Shown piece after piece: positions 24,011 to 32,941 of a stretch of 64,000 nucleotides of DNA. The stretch comes from Cnuibacter physcomitrellae (GTDB taxonomy: Bacteria > Actinomycetota > Actinomycetes > Actinomycetales > Microbacteriaceae). The stretch covers positions 1,614,214 through 1,678,213 of the forward strand of contig NZ_BMHD01000001.1 in NCBI RefSeq assembly GCF_014640535.1, given 5' to 3'. The translations under genes were made by a program, and so were the position numbers. The number at the start of each line of letters is the position of its first letter. Positions within the stretch are counted from its first letter, which is position 1. A model generated the notes under the pieces. The model did no database searches, was not told the DNA's origin, and saw only the letters and a program-made list of their open reading frames with translations.

Positions 24011-24607
24011 TCAGGCGGAGGCGACCTTCGCTGCCGCCTTCGCCGCCCGCTTGGTCTCGCGGACCTTCGTCAGCGACGTGGGATCGACGATGTCGGCCAC
24101 CGACCGGAACGCCCCCTCCTCGCCGTAGGCGCCCGCCGCCTCGCGCCAGCCGCGCGGCTCGACCCCGTACTGCTTGCCCAGCAGCGCCACGAAGATGCGG
24201 GCCTTCTGGTCACCGAAGCCGGGCAGCGCCTTCAGGCGCCTGAGCAGGGTGGCGCCGTCCGGGTCGCCCTCCGTCCAGAGGGCGGAGGCGTCGCCGCCCC
24301 AGTCGTCGACGATCGCCTGGCAGAGCGCCTGCACACGCCCGGCCATCGAGCCCGGGAACCGATGCACGGCGGGGGTCTGCGCGAACAGCGCCGCGAACGT
24401 CTCGGGTGGCGCGGAGGCGATCGCGGCCGCATCGAACGAGCCGAGACCGTCGGCGCGCATCCGCTCGCTGATCTTCAGCGGCCCCGCGAAGGCGGTCTCC
24501 ATCGCGACCTGCTGGTCGAGCAGCATCCCGATCAGCAACGCGAGCGGATCGTCCGAGAGCAGCCGGTCGGCCGCCTCGTCGTCGGTGATGTGGAGCGCGG
24601 GGGTCAT
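24011..24607 (-). CDS. HhH-GPD-type base-excision repair protein
   Basis: 198 residues from ATG 24607 (MTPALHITDDEAADRLLSDD). LALLIGMLLDQQVAMETAFA matches the opening of actinobacterial HhH-GPD proteins, and LKALPGFGDQKARIFVALLG is the helix-hairpin-helix with the GPD-type DNA-binding loop. The lysine of LPGFGDQK sits where bifunctional glycosylases carry the nucleophile. The C-terminus is Lys/Ala-rich. No Fe-S cluster cysteines follow, unlike MutY/Nth. The damaged base recognised is unknown. Confidence 0.88.
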   Translation of the reverse strand: MTPALHITDDEAADRLLSDDPLALLIGMLLDQQVAMETAFAGPLKISERMRADGLGSFDAAAIASAPPETFAALFAQTPAVHRFPGSMAGRVQALCQAIVDDWGGDASALWTEGDPDGATLLRRLKALPGFGDQKARIFVALLGKQYGVEPRGWREAAGAYGEEGAFRSVADIVDPTSLTKVRETKRAAKAAAKVASA

Positions 24608-24681
24608 GCGTCCATGGTCCCATGCGACCCCGGGGCCGTCGAGAAGAGCGCGTCGGCCCCGCCGCGGCCCACGCGGGCCTC

Positions 24682-25500
24682 TCAGTCGAGCGGCATCTCC
24701 CCGTTGATCCACGCGATGTACCGCTCGAACGACCGCGCCACCGACTCCGACGCCCCCGACTCGATCACACGGAACGCCCCGTACAGCCGGTCGAACTCCA
24801 GCGGCGAGACGACGTCGAGGATGCGCCGCAGCGCCTTCTCCGGCAGCGGGATGTAGTTCGGATAGCTGCGCATCGCCGACACCGTCGCCAGGTCGGCGTT
24901 CACCCCGATCGTGTCGCCGGTGAGCAGCACCCCGCGCCCCTCCGCCCCCGATGCCCAGTGCACCACCGAGCTGCCGGCGAAGTGGCCGCCGCACGCCAGC
25001 ATCCGCACGTCGGGTGCGAGCTCGACCTCGTCGTCCCACAGCTCGATCACGGGGTCGGGCCGGCGGATCCACCGCTCATCGGCCCGGGCGACGTACACCG
25101 GCACCCCGCCGAAGGCGTGACTCCACTGGATCGAGGATCCGGTGAGGTGCGGATGGCTCGACGCGATCGCGTCCACACCCCCGAGGGCGCGCACCTCGGC
25201 GACGCCCTCCTCGTCGAGGAAGCCCGGCGGCTCCCAGAGCAGGGTGCGTCCGCCCGAGCGCAGCAGCAGACCCCGCTGCCCGATCCCGAGCTCGGGCACG
25301 CAGTCGACCGCGTACAGGTCGGGCTCGAGCTCGCCGACCACGATGCGGTAGCCGCGCTCGGCGAGGTCCTCGCGCGTCGTCCACGCCTGACCCGACCTCG
25401 GCACCCACTGCCGTTCGTCGCTGCAGATCGCGCACTCCGTCGGCGGCTGCGGCGTGTCCGGATGCTCGATGGCGCAGGTCGCGCACGTCCAGATGGTCAT
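24682..25500 (-). CDS. Metallo-beta-lactamase-fold protein with N-terminal zinc ribbon
   Basis: 272 residues. Residues 1-30 hold two cysteine pairs (CATC and CAIC), a probable zinc ribbon. The MBL fold follows, with LLLRSGGRTLLWEPPGFLDE, SSHPHLTGSS, ACGGHFAGSSVVHW and LLTGDTIGV. The usual HxHxDH signature is reduced to HPHLTGS, so metal binding is altered, while the later His (GGHF) and Asp (GDT) remain. Related proteins in actinobacteria and plants share this HPH form. Hydrolase activity is uncertain. It is divergent from the GNAT gene by 75 bp. Confidence 0.85.
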   Translation of the reverse strand: MTIWTCATCAIEHPDTPQPPTECAICSDERQWVPRSGQAWTTREDLAERGYRIVVGELEPDLYAVDCVPELGIGQRGLLLRSGGRTLLWEPPGFLDEEGVAEVRALGGVDAIASSHPHLTGSSIQWSHAFGGVPVYVARADERWIRRPDPVIELWDDEVELAPDVRMLACGGHFAGSSVVHWASGAEGRGVLLTGDTIGVNADLATVSAMRSYPNYIPLPEKALRRILDVVSPLEFDRLYGAFRVIESGASESVARSFERYIAWINGEMPLD

Positions 25501-25575
25501 GGGGTCACCCTACGCGCGCGCCCTCGCGCGGCGGTCAGCACGCGAGGCGGGCGCGGCGCGCGTAGGGTCGGCGTC

Positions 25576-26103
25576 ATGGAGCCCGAGATCCTCGCCGCGC
25601 ACGACGGGTTCGTGGTGCGGCGCACGGTGGAGGAGGACTGGGCCGAGGTCCGCGCCCTGCGCCTCGAGATGCTCGACGACACCCCGCTCGCCTATCTCGA
25701 GACCACCGAGCACGCCCGCGGGCGCCGCGAGCGGGACTGGCGCGAGCGGGCCAGGGAGGGCTCCTCGCCCGAGGCCATCACCGCCGTGGCGATCACCGCC
25801 GACGGGCGGTGGGTGGCGTCGATGACCTCGAAGATCCCGCTCGGCATGAGACGCCCGTACCTGCTCGGCGTCTACGTCGCGCCCGGGTTCCGCGGGTCGG
25901 GCGGGGTCACGGATGCGGTGCTCGCCGAGATCGAGCGCTGGGCCGCCGAGCGCGGCGACGTCCTCATGCTCGACGTGCACGAGCGCAACGATCGTGCTCG
26001 CGCCGCCTACCGCAAGCGCGGCTGGGTCGAGACGGGCCACACCTTCCCGTACCCGCTCGCCGCCGGCGGCCTCGAGGTGGAGATGCTGAAACCGCTCCGC
26101 TGA
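25576..26103 (+). CDS. GNAT-family N-acetyltransferase
   Basis: 175 residues from ATG 25576. RRTVEEDWAEVRALRLEML opens the fold, LLGVYVAPGFRGSGGVTDAV is the acetyl-CoA pyrophosphate loop (with G-S-G-G in place of the commoner Q/R-x-x-G-x-G/A arrangement), and LDVHERNDRARAAYRKRGW is the C-terminal motif. The protein is soluble. The acceptor amine cannot be deduced. It is divergent from the MBL-fold gene and followed by an inverted repeat. Confidence 0.9.
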   Translation: MEPEILAAHDGFVVRRTVEEDWAEVRALRLEMLDDTPLAYLETTEHARGRRERDWRERAREGSSPEAITAVAITADGRWVASMTSKIPLGMRRPYLLGVYVAPGFRGSGGVTDAVLAEIERWAAERGDVLMLDVHERNDRARAAYRKRGWVETGHTFPYPLAAGGLEVEMLKPLR

Positions 26104-26178
26104 CGGCTGCTGCCCGTCGACGCGGACCCCGCCGCCCGCATCCGGCGCGGATCCCGCCTCTCGTCTCGCGGGTCCCGT

Positions 26179-26248
26179 GGAAAACGCAGGGGACGCGGCC
26201 CCTCGTCCACGATGGTGGGACATGGGCTCCCAGCCCCTGCGTTTTTCC
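26179..26248. repeat. Inverted repeat after the GNAT gene
   Basis: GGAAAACGCAGGGG (26179-26192) pairs with CCCCTGCGTTTTTCC (26234-26248) with one extra T, over about 14 bp. The 40-nt loop contains a GGTGGGACATGGG stretch. It lies between two plus-strand genes, so it can only end the upstream GNAT transcript or act on the AKR leader. Confidence 0.8.
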
Positions 26249-26319
26249 GGCCCACCCGGCTCGGATGCCCGGAATCGACCGCATCCACGAGGGCGGGCTC
26301 GGGCGAGTAGCGTCGGAGC

Positions 26320-27264
26320 ATGGTGCAGATCGGATCCAGCGACCTCGACGTCTTCCCGCTCGCCCTCGGCGGCAACGTGTTCGGCTGGACCGCCGACCGC
26401 CACGAGTCCCTCGCCGTGCTCGACGCGTTCGCGGAGGGCGGTGGCGACCTCATCGACACCGCCGACAGCTACATGTGGCGCAAGCCCGGCAACTCCGGCG
26501 GGGAGTCCGAGACGATCATCGGGGAATGGATGCAGACCCGCGGCGCCCGCGACACCACCGTCGTCGCCACCAAGGTGTCCAAGCATCCCGCCTTCCCGGG
26601 GCTCTCGGCGGCGAACGTCGCCGCAGCCGCGGATGCGTCGCTCGCCCGGCTGCGCACCGATCGCATCGACCTGTACTACGCCCACGCGGAGGACCCCGCG
26701 ACTCCCGTGGAGGAGTCGGCGGCGGCCTTCGATCGACTGGTTCGGGCGGGGAAGGTGCGTCACGTGGGCCTGTCGAACTTCTCGGCCGCGTCGGTGCGGG
26801 AGTGGCTGGCGGTCGCCGACGCGAACGGGTTCGCCCGTCCGGTGGCGCTGCAGGACCACTACAACCTCGTGCACCGGAACGATGTGGAGGATCACCTCGT
26901 GCCGCTCGCTCTCGAGGAGGGGATGTCGATCCTGCCCTACTACGCGTTGGCGAGCGGATTCCTCACGGGCAAGTACCGCTCGAAGGACGACCACCCGGGT
27001 ACGCGGCAGTCGGCGGCGACCAGGTACGTCTCGCCGCAGGGACTCGAGATCGTGGATGCGCTGGAGGACATCGGCCGCGACCGCGGCGACGCCGCCGCGA
27101 CGGTGGCCCTCGCGTGGCTGGCGGCGAAGCCCGCCGTCGCCGCGCCGATCGCGAGCGCGCGCACCGTGGAGCAGCTGCCGTCCCTCCTCGCGGTGGGCTC
27201 GCTGACGCTCACCCCCGCGGAGGTCGAGCGCCTCGACGCCGTCTCCGCCTGGCCCCGCCCGTAG
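26320..27264 (+). CDS. Aldo/keto reductase
   Basis: 314 residues from ATG 26320. A TIM-barrel NADPH-dependent reductase. The catalytic tetrad positions are visible: Asp and Tyr in LIDTADSYMW, Lys in VVATKVSK, His in YYAHAED. The cofactor block near the end is PIASARTVEQLPSLL. RHVGLSNFSAASVREWLAVA is typical of the AKR11/YajO-like group. The substrate is unknown. It stands between two inverted-repeat regions and is convergent with glyS. Confidence 0.93.
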   Translation: MVQIGSSDLDVFPLALGGNVFGWTADRHESLAVLDAFAEGGGDLIDTADSYMWRKPGNSGGESETIIGEWMQTRGARDTTVVATKVSKHPAFPGLSAANVAAAADASLARLRTDRIDLYYAHAEDPATPVEESAAAFDRLVRAGKVRHVGLSNFSAASVREWLAVADANGFARPVALQDHYNLVHRNDVEDHLVPLALEEGMSILPYYALASGFLTGKYRSKDDHPGTRQSAATRYVSPQGLEIVDALEDIGRDRGDAAATVALAWLAAKPAVAAPIASARTVEQLPSLLAVGSLTLTPAEVERLDAVSAWPRP

Positions 27265-27369
27265 GGTTCGGCTCGCCCGGGCTCAGCGGCGCTGGCTCTT
27301 GGCGCGGCCGGGTGGGGCGGACCGCCTGGGCTCAGCGGCGGCTCGCTTCCGCCCGCTCGGGCGCACGGT

Positions 27370-27594
27370 GCGGGTTCCGCCCGCCTTCCGCGCCGTCGCC
27401 GCCGTCAGCGGCACGACGCGCCGCAGGGCAGGCGGAACCCGCCGCATCCCCCCGCTACCCGGCCACATGCCCCGCCCATCCAGCACCACCCCGCCAGCAG
27501 CCATGCCGTGCAGCACCGGCGGGTTCCGCCCGCCCCGCGCGCCGTCGCCGCCGCCGGCGGCACGACGCGCCGCGCGGCGGGCGGAACCCGCCGC
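27370..27594. repeat. Two copies of a GCGGGTTCCGCC hairpin
   Basis: Units at 27370-27442 and 27518-27594 both open GCGGGTTCCGCCCGCC, contain CGCCGTCGCCGCCG(T/C)C and GCACGACGCGCCGC, and close GGCGGAACCCGC. A diverged third member lies at 49714-49786. Together with a G/C-rich lead from 27300 they fill the 338-bp gap between the convergent AKR and glyS genes; I see no gene there. Confidence 0.82.
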
Positions 27595-27602
27595 ATCCGC
27601 CC

Positions 27603-28988
27603 CTACGCGCCGAGGAGTCGGGCGGCGAGGTAGCCCTCGAGCTGGTCGAGGGAGACGCGCTCCTGGCTCATCGTGTCGCGCGAGCGCACGGTGGCAGCGC
27701 GGTCCTCGAGGGTGTCGAAGTCGATCGTGATGCAGAACGGCGTGCCGATCTCGTCCTGGCGGCGGTAGCGGCGTCCGATCGCTCCGGCGTCGTCGAAGTC
27801 GACGTTCCAGTTGCGGCGCAGGCTCGCGGCGAGCTCACGCGCGACGGGCGAGAGCGCCTCGTTGCGCGACAGCGGCAGCACCGCGGCCTTGACCGGGGCC
27901 AGGCGCGGGTCGAGGCGCAGCACGGTCCGCTTGTCGACGCCGCCCTTGGTGTTGGGCGCCTCGTCCTCGTGGTACGCATCCACGAGGAACGCCATCAGCG
28001 ACCGGGTGAGGCCCGCGGCCGGCTCGATCACGTACGGGGTGTAGCGCTCACCGGTGGCCTGGTCGAAGTACGACAGGTCGGTGCCCGAGGCCTTCGAGTG
28101 CGTCGACAGGTCGAAGTCGGTGCGGTTGGCGACACCCTCGAGCTCGCCGAACGCGGAGCCCTGGAAGCCGAAGCGGTACTCGATGTCGACCGTCCGCTTG
28201 GAGTAGTGCGACAGCTTCTCCTTCGGGTGCTCGAAGAGCCGCAGGTTCTCGGGGTCGATGCCGAGGTCGACGTACCACTGGAAGCGCTGGTCGATCCAGT
28301 ACTGGTGCCATTCCTCGTCGGTGCCCGGCTTGACGAAGAACTCCATCTCCATCTGCTCGAACTCGCGCGTGCGGAAGATGAAGTTCCCGGGCGTGATCTC
28401 GTTGCGGAAGCTCTTGCCGATCTGGCCGATGCCGAAGGGCGGCTTCTGCCGCGAGGAGTTGAGCACAGCGTTGAAGTCGACGAAGATGCCCTGCGCGGTC
28501 TCGGGGCGGAGGTACGCCATACCCGACTCGTCGTCGAGAGCGCCGAGGTACGTCTTCATGAGACCCGAGAAGTTGCGGGGCTCGGTCCAGGCGCCGGGCT
28601 GGCCCGTGTCGGGGTCGCGGATGTCGGCGAGCCCGTTCTCCGGCGGGTGGCCGTGCTTCTCCTCGTACGCCTCGAGCAGGTGGTCGGCGCGGTAGCGCTT
28701 GTGGGTGTGCAGCGACTCGACCAGCGGGTCGGTGAAGACCTCGACGTGGCCCGAGGCCTCCCACACCTGGCGCGGCAGGATCACGGCCGAGTCGAGCCCC
28801 ACGACGTTGTCGCGCTGCTGCACCATGAACTTCCACCACTGGCGCTTGATGTTCTCCTTGAGCTCCACGCCGAGGGGCCCGTAGTCCCACGCGCTGCGCG
28901 TGCCTCCGTAGATCTCACCGGTCGGGAACACGAAGCCCCGGCGCTTGGCGAGGGCGGTGACGGAATCGAGACGGGATGCGGCGGCCAT
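27603..28988 (-). CDS. glyS: Glycyl-tRNA synthetase (homodimeric class II)
   Basis: 461 residues, full length for the alpha-2 bacterial/archaeal-type enzyme that charges tRNA-Gly with glycine. Class II motifs are clear: motif 1 region [18 protein letters not shown], motif 2 [20 protein letters not shown], motif 3 [15 protein letters not shown] with the conserved Arg. The N-terminus [20 protein letters not shown] binds glycine. The C-terminal anticodon domain starts near residue 350 ([13 protein letters not shown]). It is a housekeeping gene in its own transcript, divergent from the membrane esterase gene. Confidence 0.98.
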   Translation of the reverse strand: MAAASRLDSVTALAKRRGFVFPTGEIYGGTRSAWDYGPLGVELKENIKRQWWKFMVQQRDNVVGLDSAVILPRQVWEASGHVEVFTDPLVESLHTHKRYRADHLLEAYEEKHGHPPENGLADIRDPDTGQPGAWTEPRNFSGLMKTYLGALDDESGMAYLRPETAQGIFVDFNAVLNSSRQKPPFGIGQIGKSFRNEITPGNFIFRTREFEQMEMEFFVKPGTDEEWHQYWIDQRFQWYVDLGIDPENLRLFEHPKEKLSHYSKRTVDIEYRFGFQGSAFGELEGVANRTDFDLSTHSKASGTDLSYFDQATGERYTPYVIEPAAGLTRSLMAFLVDAYHEDEAPNTKGGVDKRTVLRLDPRLAPVKAAVLPLSRNEALSPVARELAASLRRNWNVDFDDAGAIGRRYRRQDEIGTPFCITIDFDTLEDRAATVRSRDTMSQERVSLDQLEGYLAARLLGA

Positions 28989-29158
28989 GAACTCTCCGTG
29001 GTTGTCGCGCGGCCGGCTGCACGCGCGAGATCGAGGTCAAGTCTAGTGAAGGGCAGAATGGCCTTCGTGAGCCTCACACCCGACGCCGTCCCAGAGGCGC
29101 CCCGTCGTCTCCGGGAGACGAGCGGCCGCCTCCGGGGTCGCGGCCGCGCGCTGCCCCG

Positions 29159-30496
29159 GTGCCGCGGGTGACGGGATTCTGGGCGCGGGTCCTCGACATC
29201 CGCATCGTGGATGGTCCGGTGCTCGTCGGCGTCTACGTCGTCGCGGTCGCGTTCCTCCTCGCGATCGTCGTCCGGCGCCCGGCGAAGCGCTGGCTGCTGC
29301 CGGTCGGCATCGCGTTCGGCGCCGGCGCGGTGCTCGGCGTGCTGGTGACCCTGCTGGTGCAGAACGTGCTCGACGTGTTCAACACCCCGATGAGCGTCGA
29401 GACCCGCATCTGGATCGCCGCGGTCTTCGCGGGCATCGCGGCCGCCGTCACGTCGGCCGTCGTCTCCCGCGGATGGCGGCGGGTCGTGTCGATCATCGCG
29501 GTCCCCGTGTTCGCGCTCACCACCGCCGTCGGGATCAACGCCGACTTCGGCATCGACAAGACCCTCGGCGACTTCCTCGACATCGAGACCCTCCCCGCGC
29601 TCGACCTCTCCGCCCTCCCGCCGCACTCCACGAACCCGGCAGGCCCCCTCGTCGACTCGTGGGATCCGCCCGCCGACATGCCCGAGGACGCCCTCGTCGG
29701 CACCGTGGAGATCCCGACCCCCGCGTCCGACTTCGACGCCCGCGACGCGGTCGTGTACCTGCCCCCGGCGGCACAGGTGGCGGGCGCGCCCGCGCTGCCG
29801 GTCGTGGTCTACATGAGCGGACAGCCCGGCTCCCCCGCCGTCGACGACGTCGGGCAGGTCCTCGACGAGTTCACCGAAGAGACCGGCGGACTCGCTCCGA
29901 TCGTGGTGGCGGTCGACCAGCTCGGCGGCGACGGCTCGAACAACCCGCTCTGCATCGACGGGTACCAGGGCAACGCCGCGACGTACGTCAACGACGACGT
30001 GGTCGCGTTCATCCGGACGACCTTCAACGTGATGCCGGGGCCGGCGTCCTGGGCGATCGCGGGGTTCTCGAACGGCGGCGGATGCGCGATCCGCTTCGGG
30101 GCGCTGCATCCGGACGTCTGGGGTTCGGTCATCGACATCTCCGGAGAGCTCGGGCCGTCGCTCGGGAGCGAGCAGGAGACCATCGACGAGGGGTTCGGCG
30201 GCGACGCCGACGCCTACGAGGAGCAGCTTCCGCTGACGATCCTCGACTCGCGCAGCTACCCCTCGTCGATGATCGCGGTCTTCACGGTGGGCCAGTTCGA
30301 CGGCCGCTACGTGCGGGCCTCGAAGGAGCTGTTCGAGGCCGCGAAGGCGGCGGGCATGACCGCGTACCGGTTCGTCTCCTCCGGCACGGGCCACGAGGCC
30401 GCCACGATCCAGTTCGGGTTCACCCACGCCTTCAACGTGCTCTTCCCCGTCTGGGGCCTCTCCTCCGGCGACCCCGCCCTCGCCCCACCCGAGTAG
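29159..30496 (+). CDS. Membrane-anchored alpha/beta-hydrolase (esterase/mycolyltransferase-like)
   Basis: 445 residues from GTG 29159; GTG 29168 is the alternative. Three to four N-terminal helices (about 15-135) anchor an extracytoplasmic catalytic domain. LPVVVYMSGQPGSPA opens the hydrolase fold, the nucleophile S304 is in AIAGFSNGGGCAIRFGALHP, and the later GQFDGRY and GTGHEAATI supply the acid and His. The plan matches actinobacterial proteins related to antigen 85/esterase D. A surface acyl-transfer or ester-cleaving role is likely; the substrate is unknown. It ends before a 20-bp inverted repeat. Confidence 0.85.
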   Translation: MPRVTGFWARVLDIRIVDGPVLVGVYVVAVAFLLAIVVRRPAKRWLLPVGIAFGAGAVLGVLVTLLVQNVLDVFNTPMSVETRIWIAAVFAGIAAAVTSAVVSRGWRRVVSIIAVPVFALTTAVGINADFGIDKTLGDFLDIETLPALDLSALPPHSTNPAGPLVDSWDPPADMPEDALVGTVEIPTPASDFDARDAVVYLPPAAQVAGAPALPVVVYMSGQPGSPAVDDVGQVLDEFTEETGGLAPIVVAVDQLGGDGSNNPLCIDGYQGNAATYVNDDVVAFIRTTFNVMPGPASWAIAGFSNGGGCAIRFGALHPDVWGSVIDISGELGPSLGSEQETIDEGFGGDADAYEEQLPLTILDSRSYPSSMIAVFTVGQFDGRYVRASKELFEAAKAAGMTAYRFVSSGTGHEAATIQFGFTHAFNVLFPVWGLSSGDPALAPPE

Positions 30497-30529
30497 CCGC
30501 GCCCGCGCCCTCCGCGAGGCGGTGTCATG

Positions 30530-30591
30530 GGGGTTTGTCCAGGTTTCCGCTGCGAAATCGCCGATACACGACGGAAACCTGGACAAACCCC
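30530..30591. repeat. 20-bp perfect inverted repeat between convergent genes
   Basis: The left arm GGGGTTTGTCCAGGTTTCCG (30530-30549) is perfectly complementary to 30572-30591, with a 22-nt loop. It lies between the convergent esterase and mdh genes. Confidence 0.9.
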
Positions 30592-30631
30592 TCCGCCGTG
30601 GGTGGGCGGCACTCGGAGGTGGAGGCCGGGG

Positions 30632-31870
<1,239 letters not shown>

Positions 31871-31901
31871 GACCTCGCTCAGGAGAGCGCGGCGACGCGG
31901 C

Positions 31902-32855
31902 TCACGAGGCCTTCGAGCTCTTCCGCGCGGCGGGCTTCTTCGCCGTGGACGACGAGGACTTCGTGGCCGCGGGCTTCTTCGCCGAGGACGACCGCGACGA
32001 CCCCGACGAGGACGCGGCCTTCTTCGCCGGCGCCTTCTTCGCGGGCGCGGCCTTCTCGCCGTTCTTCGCCCCGCGGCTCTTGTCGACCGAGCGGCGCAGC
32101 GCCTCCATCAGGTCGAGCACCTCGCCGCCCTCGTCGTCGTCGCCGGCGCGACCGAACGTCTCGTCGGTGTCGACCGAGTCGCCCTGGTCGAGCTTCGCCT
32201 CGATGAGCGTCCGCAGCTGCTCCTGGTACTCGTCGGTGAACTTCTCGGGCTCGAAATCGCTGGAGAACTGGTCGACCAGCGACATCGCCATGTCGAGCTC
32301 CCGGCTGGAGACGCGTGTGGTCTCGTCGAGCGCGGGGAAGTTCGCCTCGCGGATCTCGTCGGCCCACAGCAGCCCCTGCAGGACCAGCACATCGTCGACC
32401 ACACGCAGCGCGCCGAGCCGGGTCTTCTGGCGCAGCGCGAACTGCACGATCGCGGTGCGGTCGGTGGTCTCGAGCGTCTTGCGCAGCAGCGCGTAGGCCT
32501 TTGGCGAGGAGGAGTCGGGCTCGAGATAGTAGGACTTCTCGAACATGATCGGGTCGACCTGGTCGCTCGGCACGAACTCCACGACCTCGATCTCGCGGCT
32601 CTTCTCCTCCGGCAGCGAGGCGATGTCCTCCTTCGTGAGGATGACGGTGCGGTCGCCGTCGTCGTACGCCTTCACGATGTGCTGGTACTCGACGACCTCG
32701 CCGTCAATCTCGCACACGCGCTGGTAGCGGATCCGCCCACCGTCGGCGTCGTGCACCTGGTGCAGGGAGACGTCGTGGTCCTCGGTGGCGGAGTACAGCT
32801 TCACGGGCACGTTGACCAGCCCGAAGGTGATGGCGCCCTTCCAGATGGATCGCAT
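31902..32855 (-). CDS. ku: Ku protein, non-homologous end joining
   Basis: 317 residues from ATG 32855 (MRSIWKGAITFGLVNVPVKL, the near-invariant Ku opening). Ku homodimers encircle DNA ends and recruit LigD. The core runs to about residue 255, with YQRVCEIDGEVVEYQHIVKA and PEEKSREIEVVEFVP. The C-terminus (about 260-317) is a Lys/Ala/Ser-rich tail with repeated KKPA/KKAP units, as in other actinobacterial Ku proteins, where it aids DNA binding. It is divergent from ligD, 86 bp apart, so both halves of the pathway share one promoter region. Confidence 0.96.
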   Translation of the reverse strand: MRSIWKGAITFGLVNVPVKLYSATEDHDVSLHQVHDADGGRIRYQRVCEIDGEVVEYQHIVKAYDDGDRTVILTKEDIASLPEEKSREIEVVEFVPSDQVDPIMFEKSYYLEPDSSSPKAYALLRKTLETTDRTAIVQFALRQKTRLGALRVVDDVLVLQGLLWADEIREANFPALDETTRVSSRELDMAMSLVDQFSSDFEPEKFTDEYQEQLRTLIEAKLDQGDSVDTDETFGRAGDDDEGGEVLDLMEALRRSVDKSRGAKNGEKAAPAKKAPAKKAASSSGSSRSSSAKKPAATKSSSSTAKKPAARKSSKAS

Positions 32856-32941
32856 GTCCCATTCAACCGCGCAGCCCCCTCCTCCCGCCACGGGGTCCGG
32901 CACCCCGTAGCCGTCCGGAGAGGGACGCGCGAGGATGGAGC
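32856..32941. promoter_or_regulatory. Shared ku/ligD promoter region
   Basis: The 86-bp gap separates the divergent end-joining genes. I see GGACGCGCGAGGATGGAGC before the ligD ATG (ribosome site AGGATGGAG) but no clear promoter hexamers or palindrome. Confidence 0.4.
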
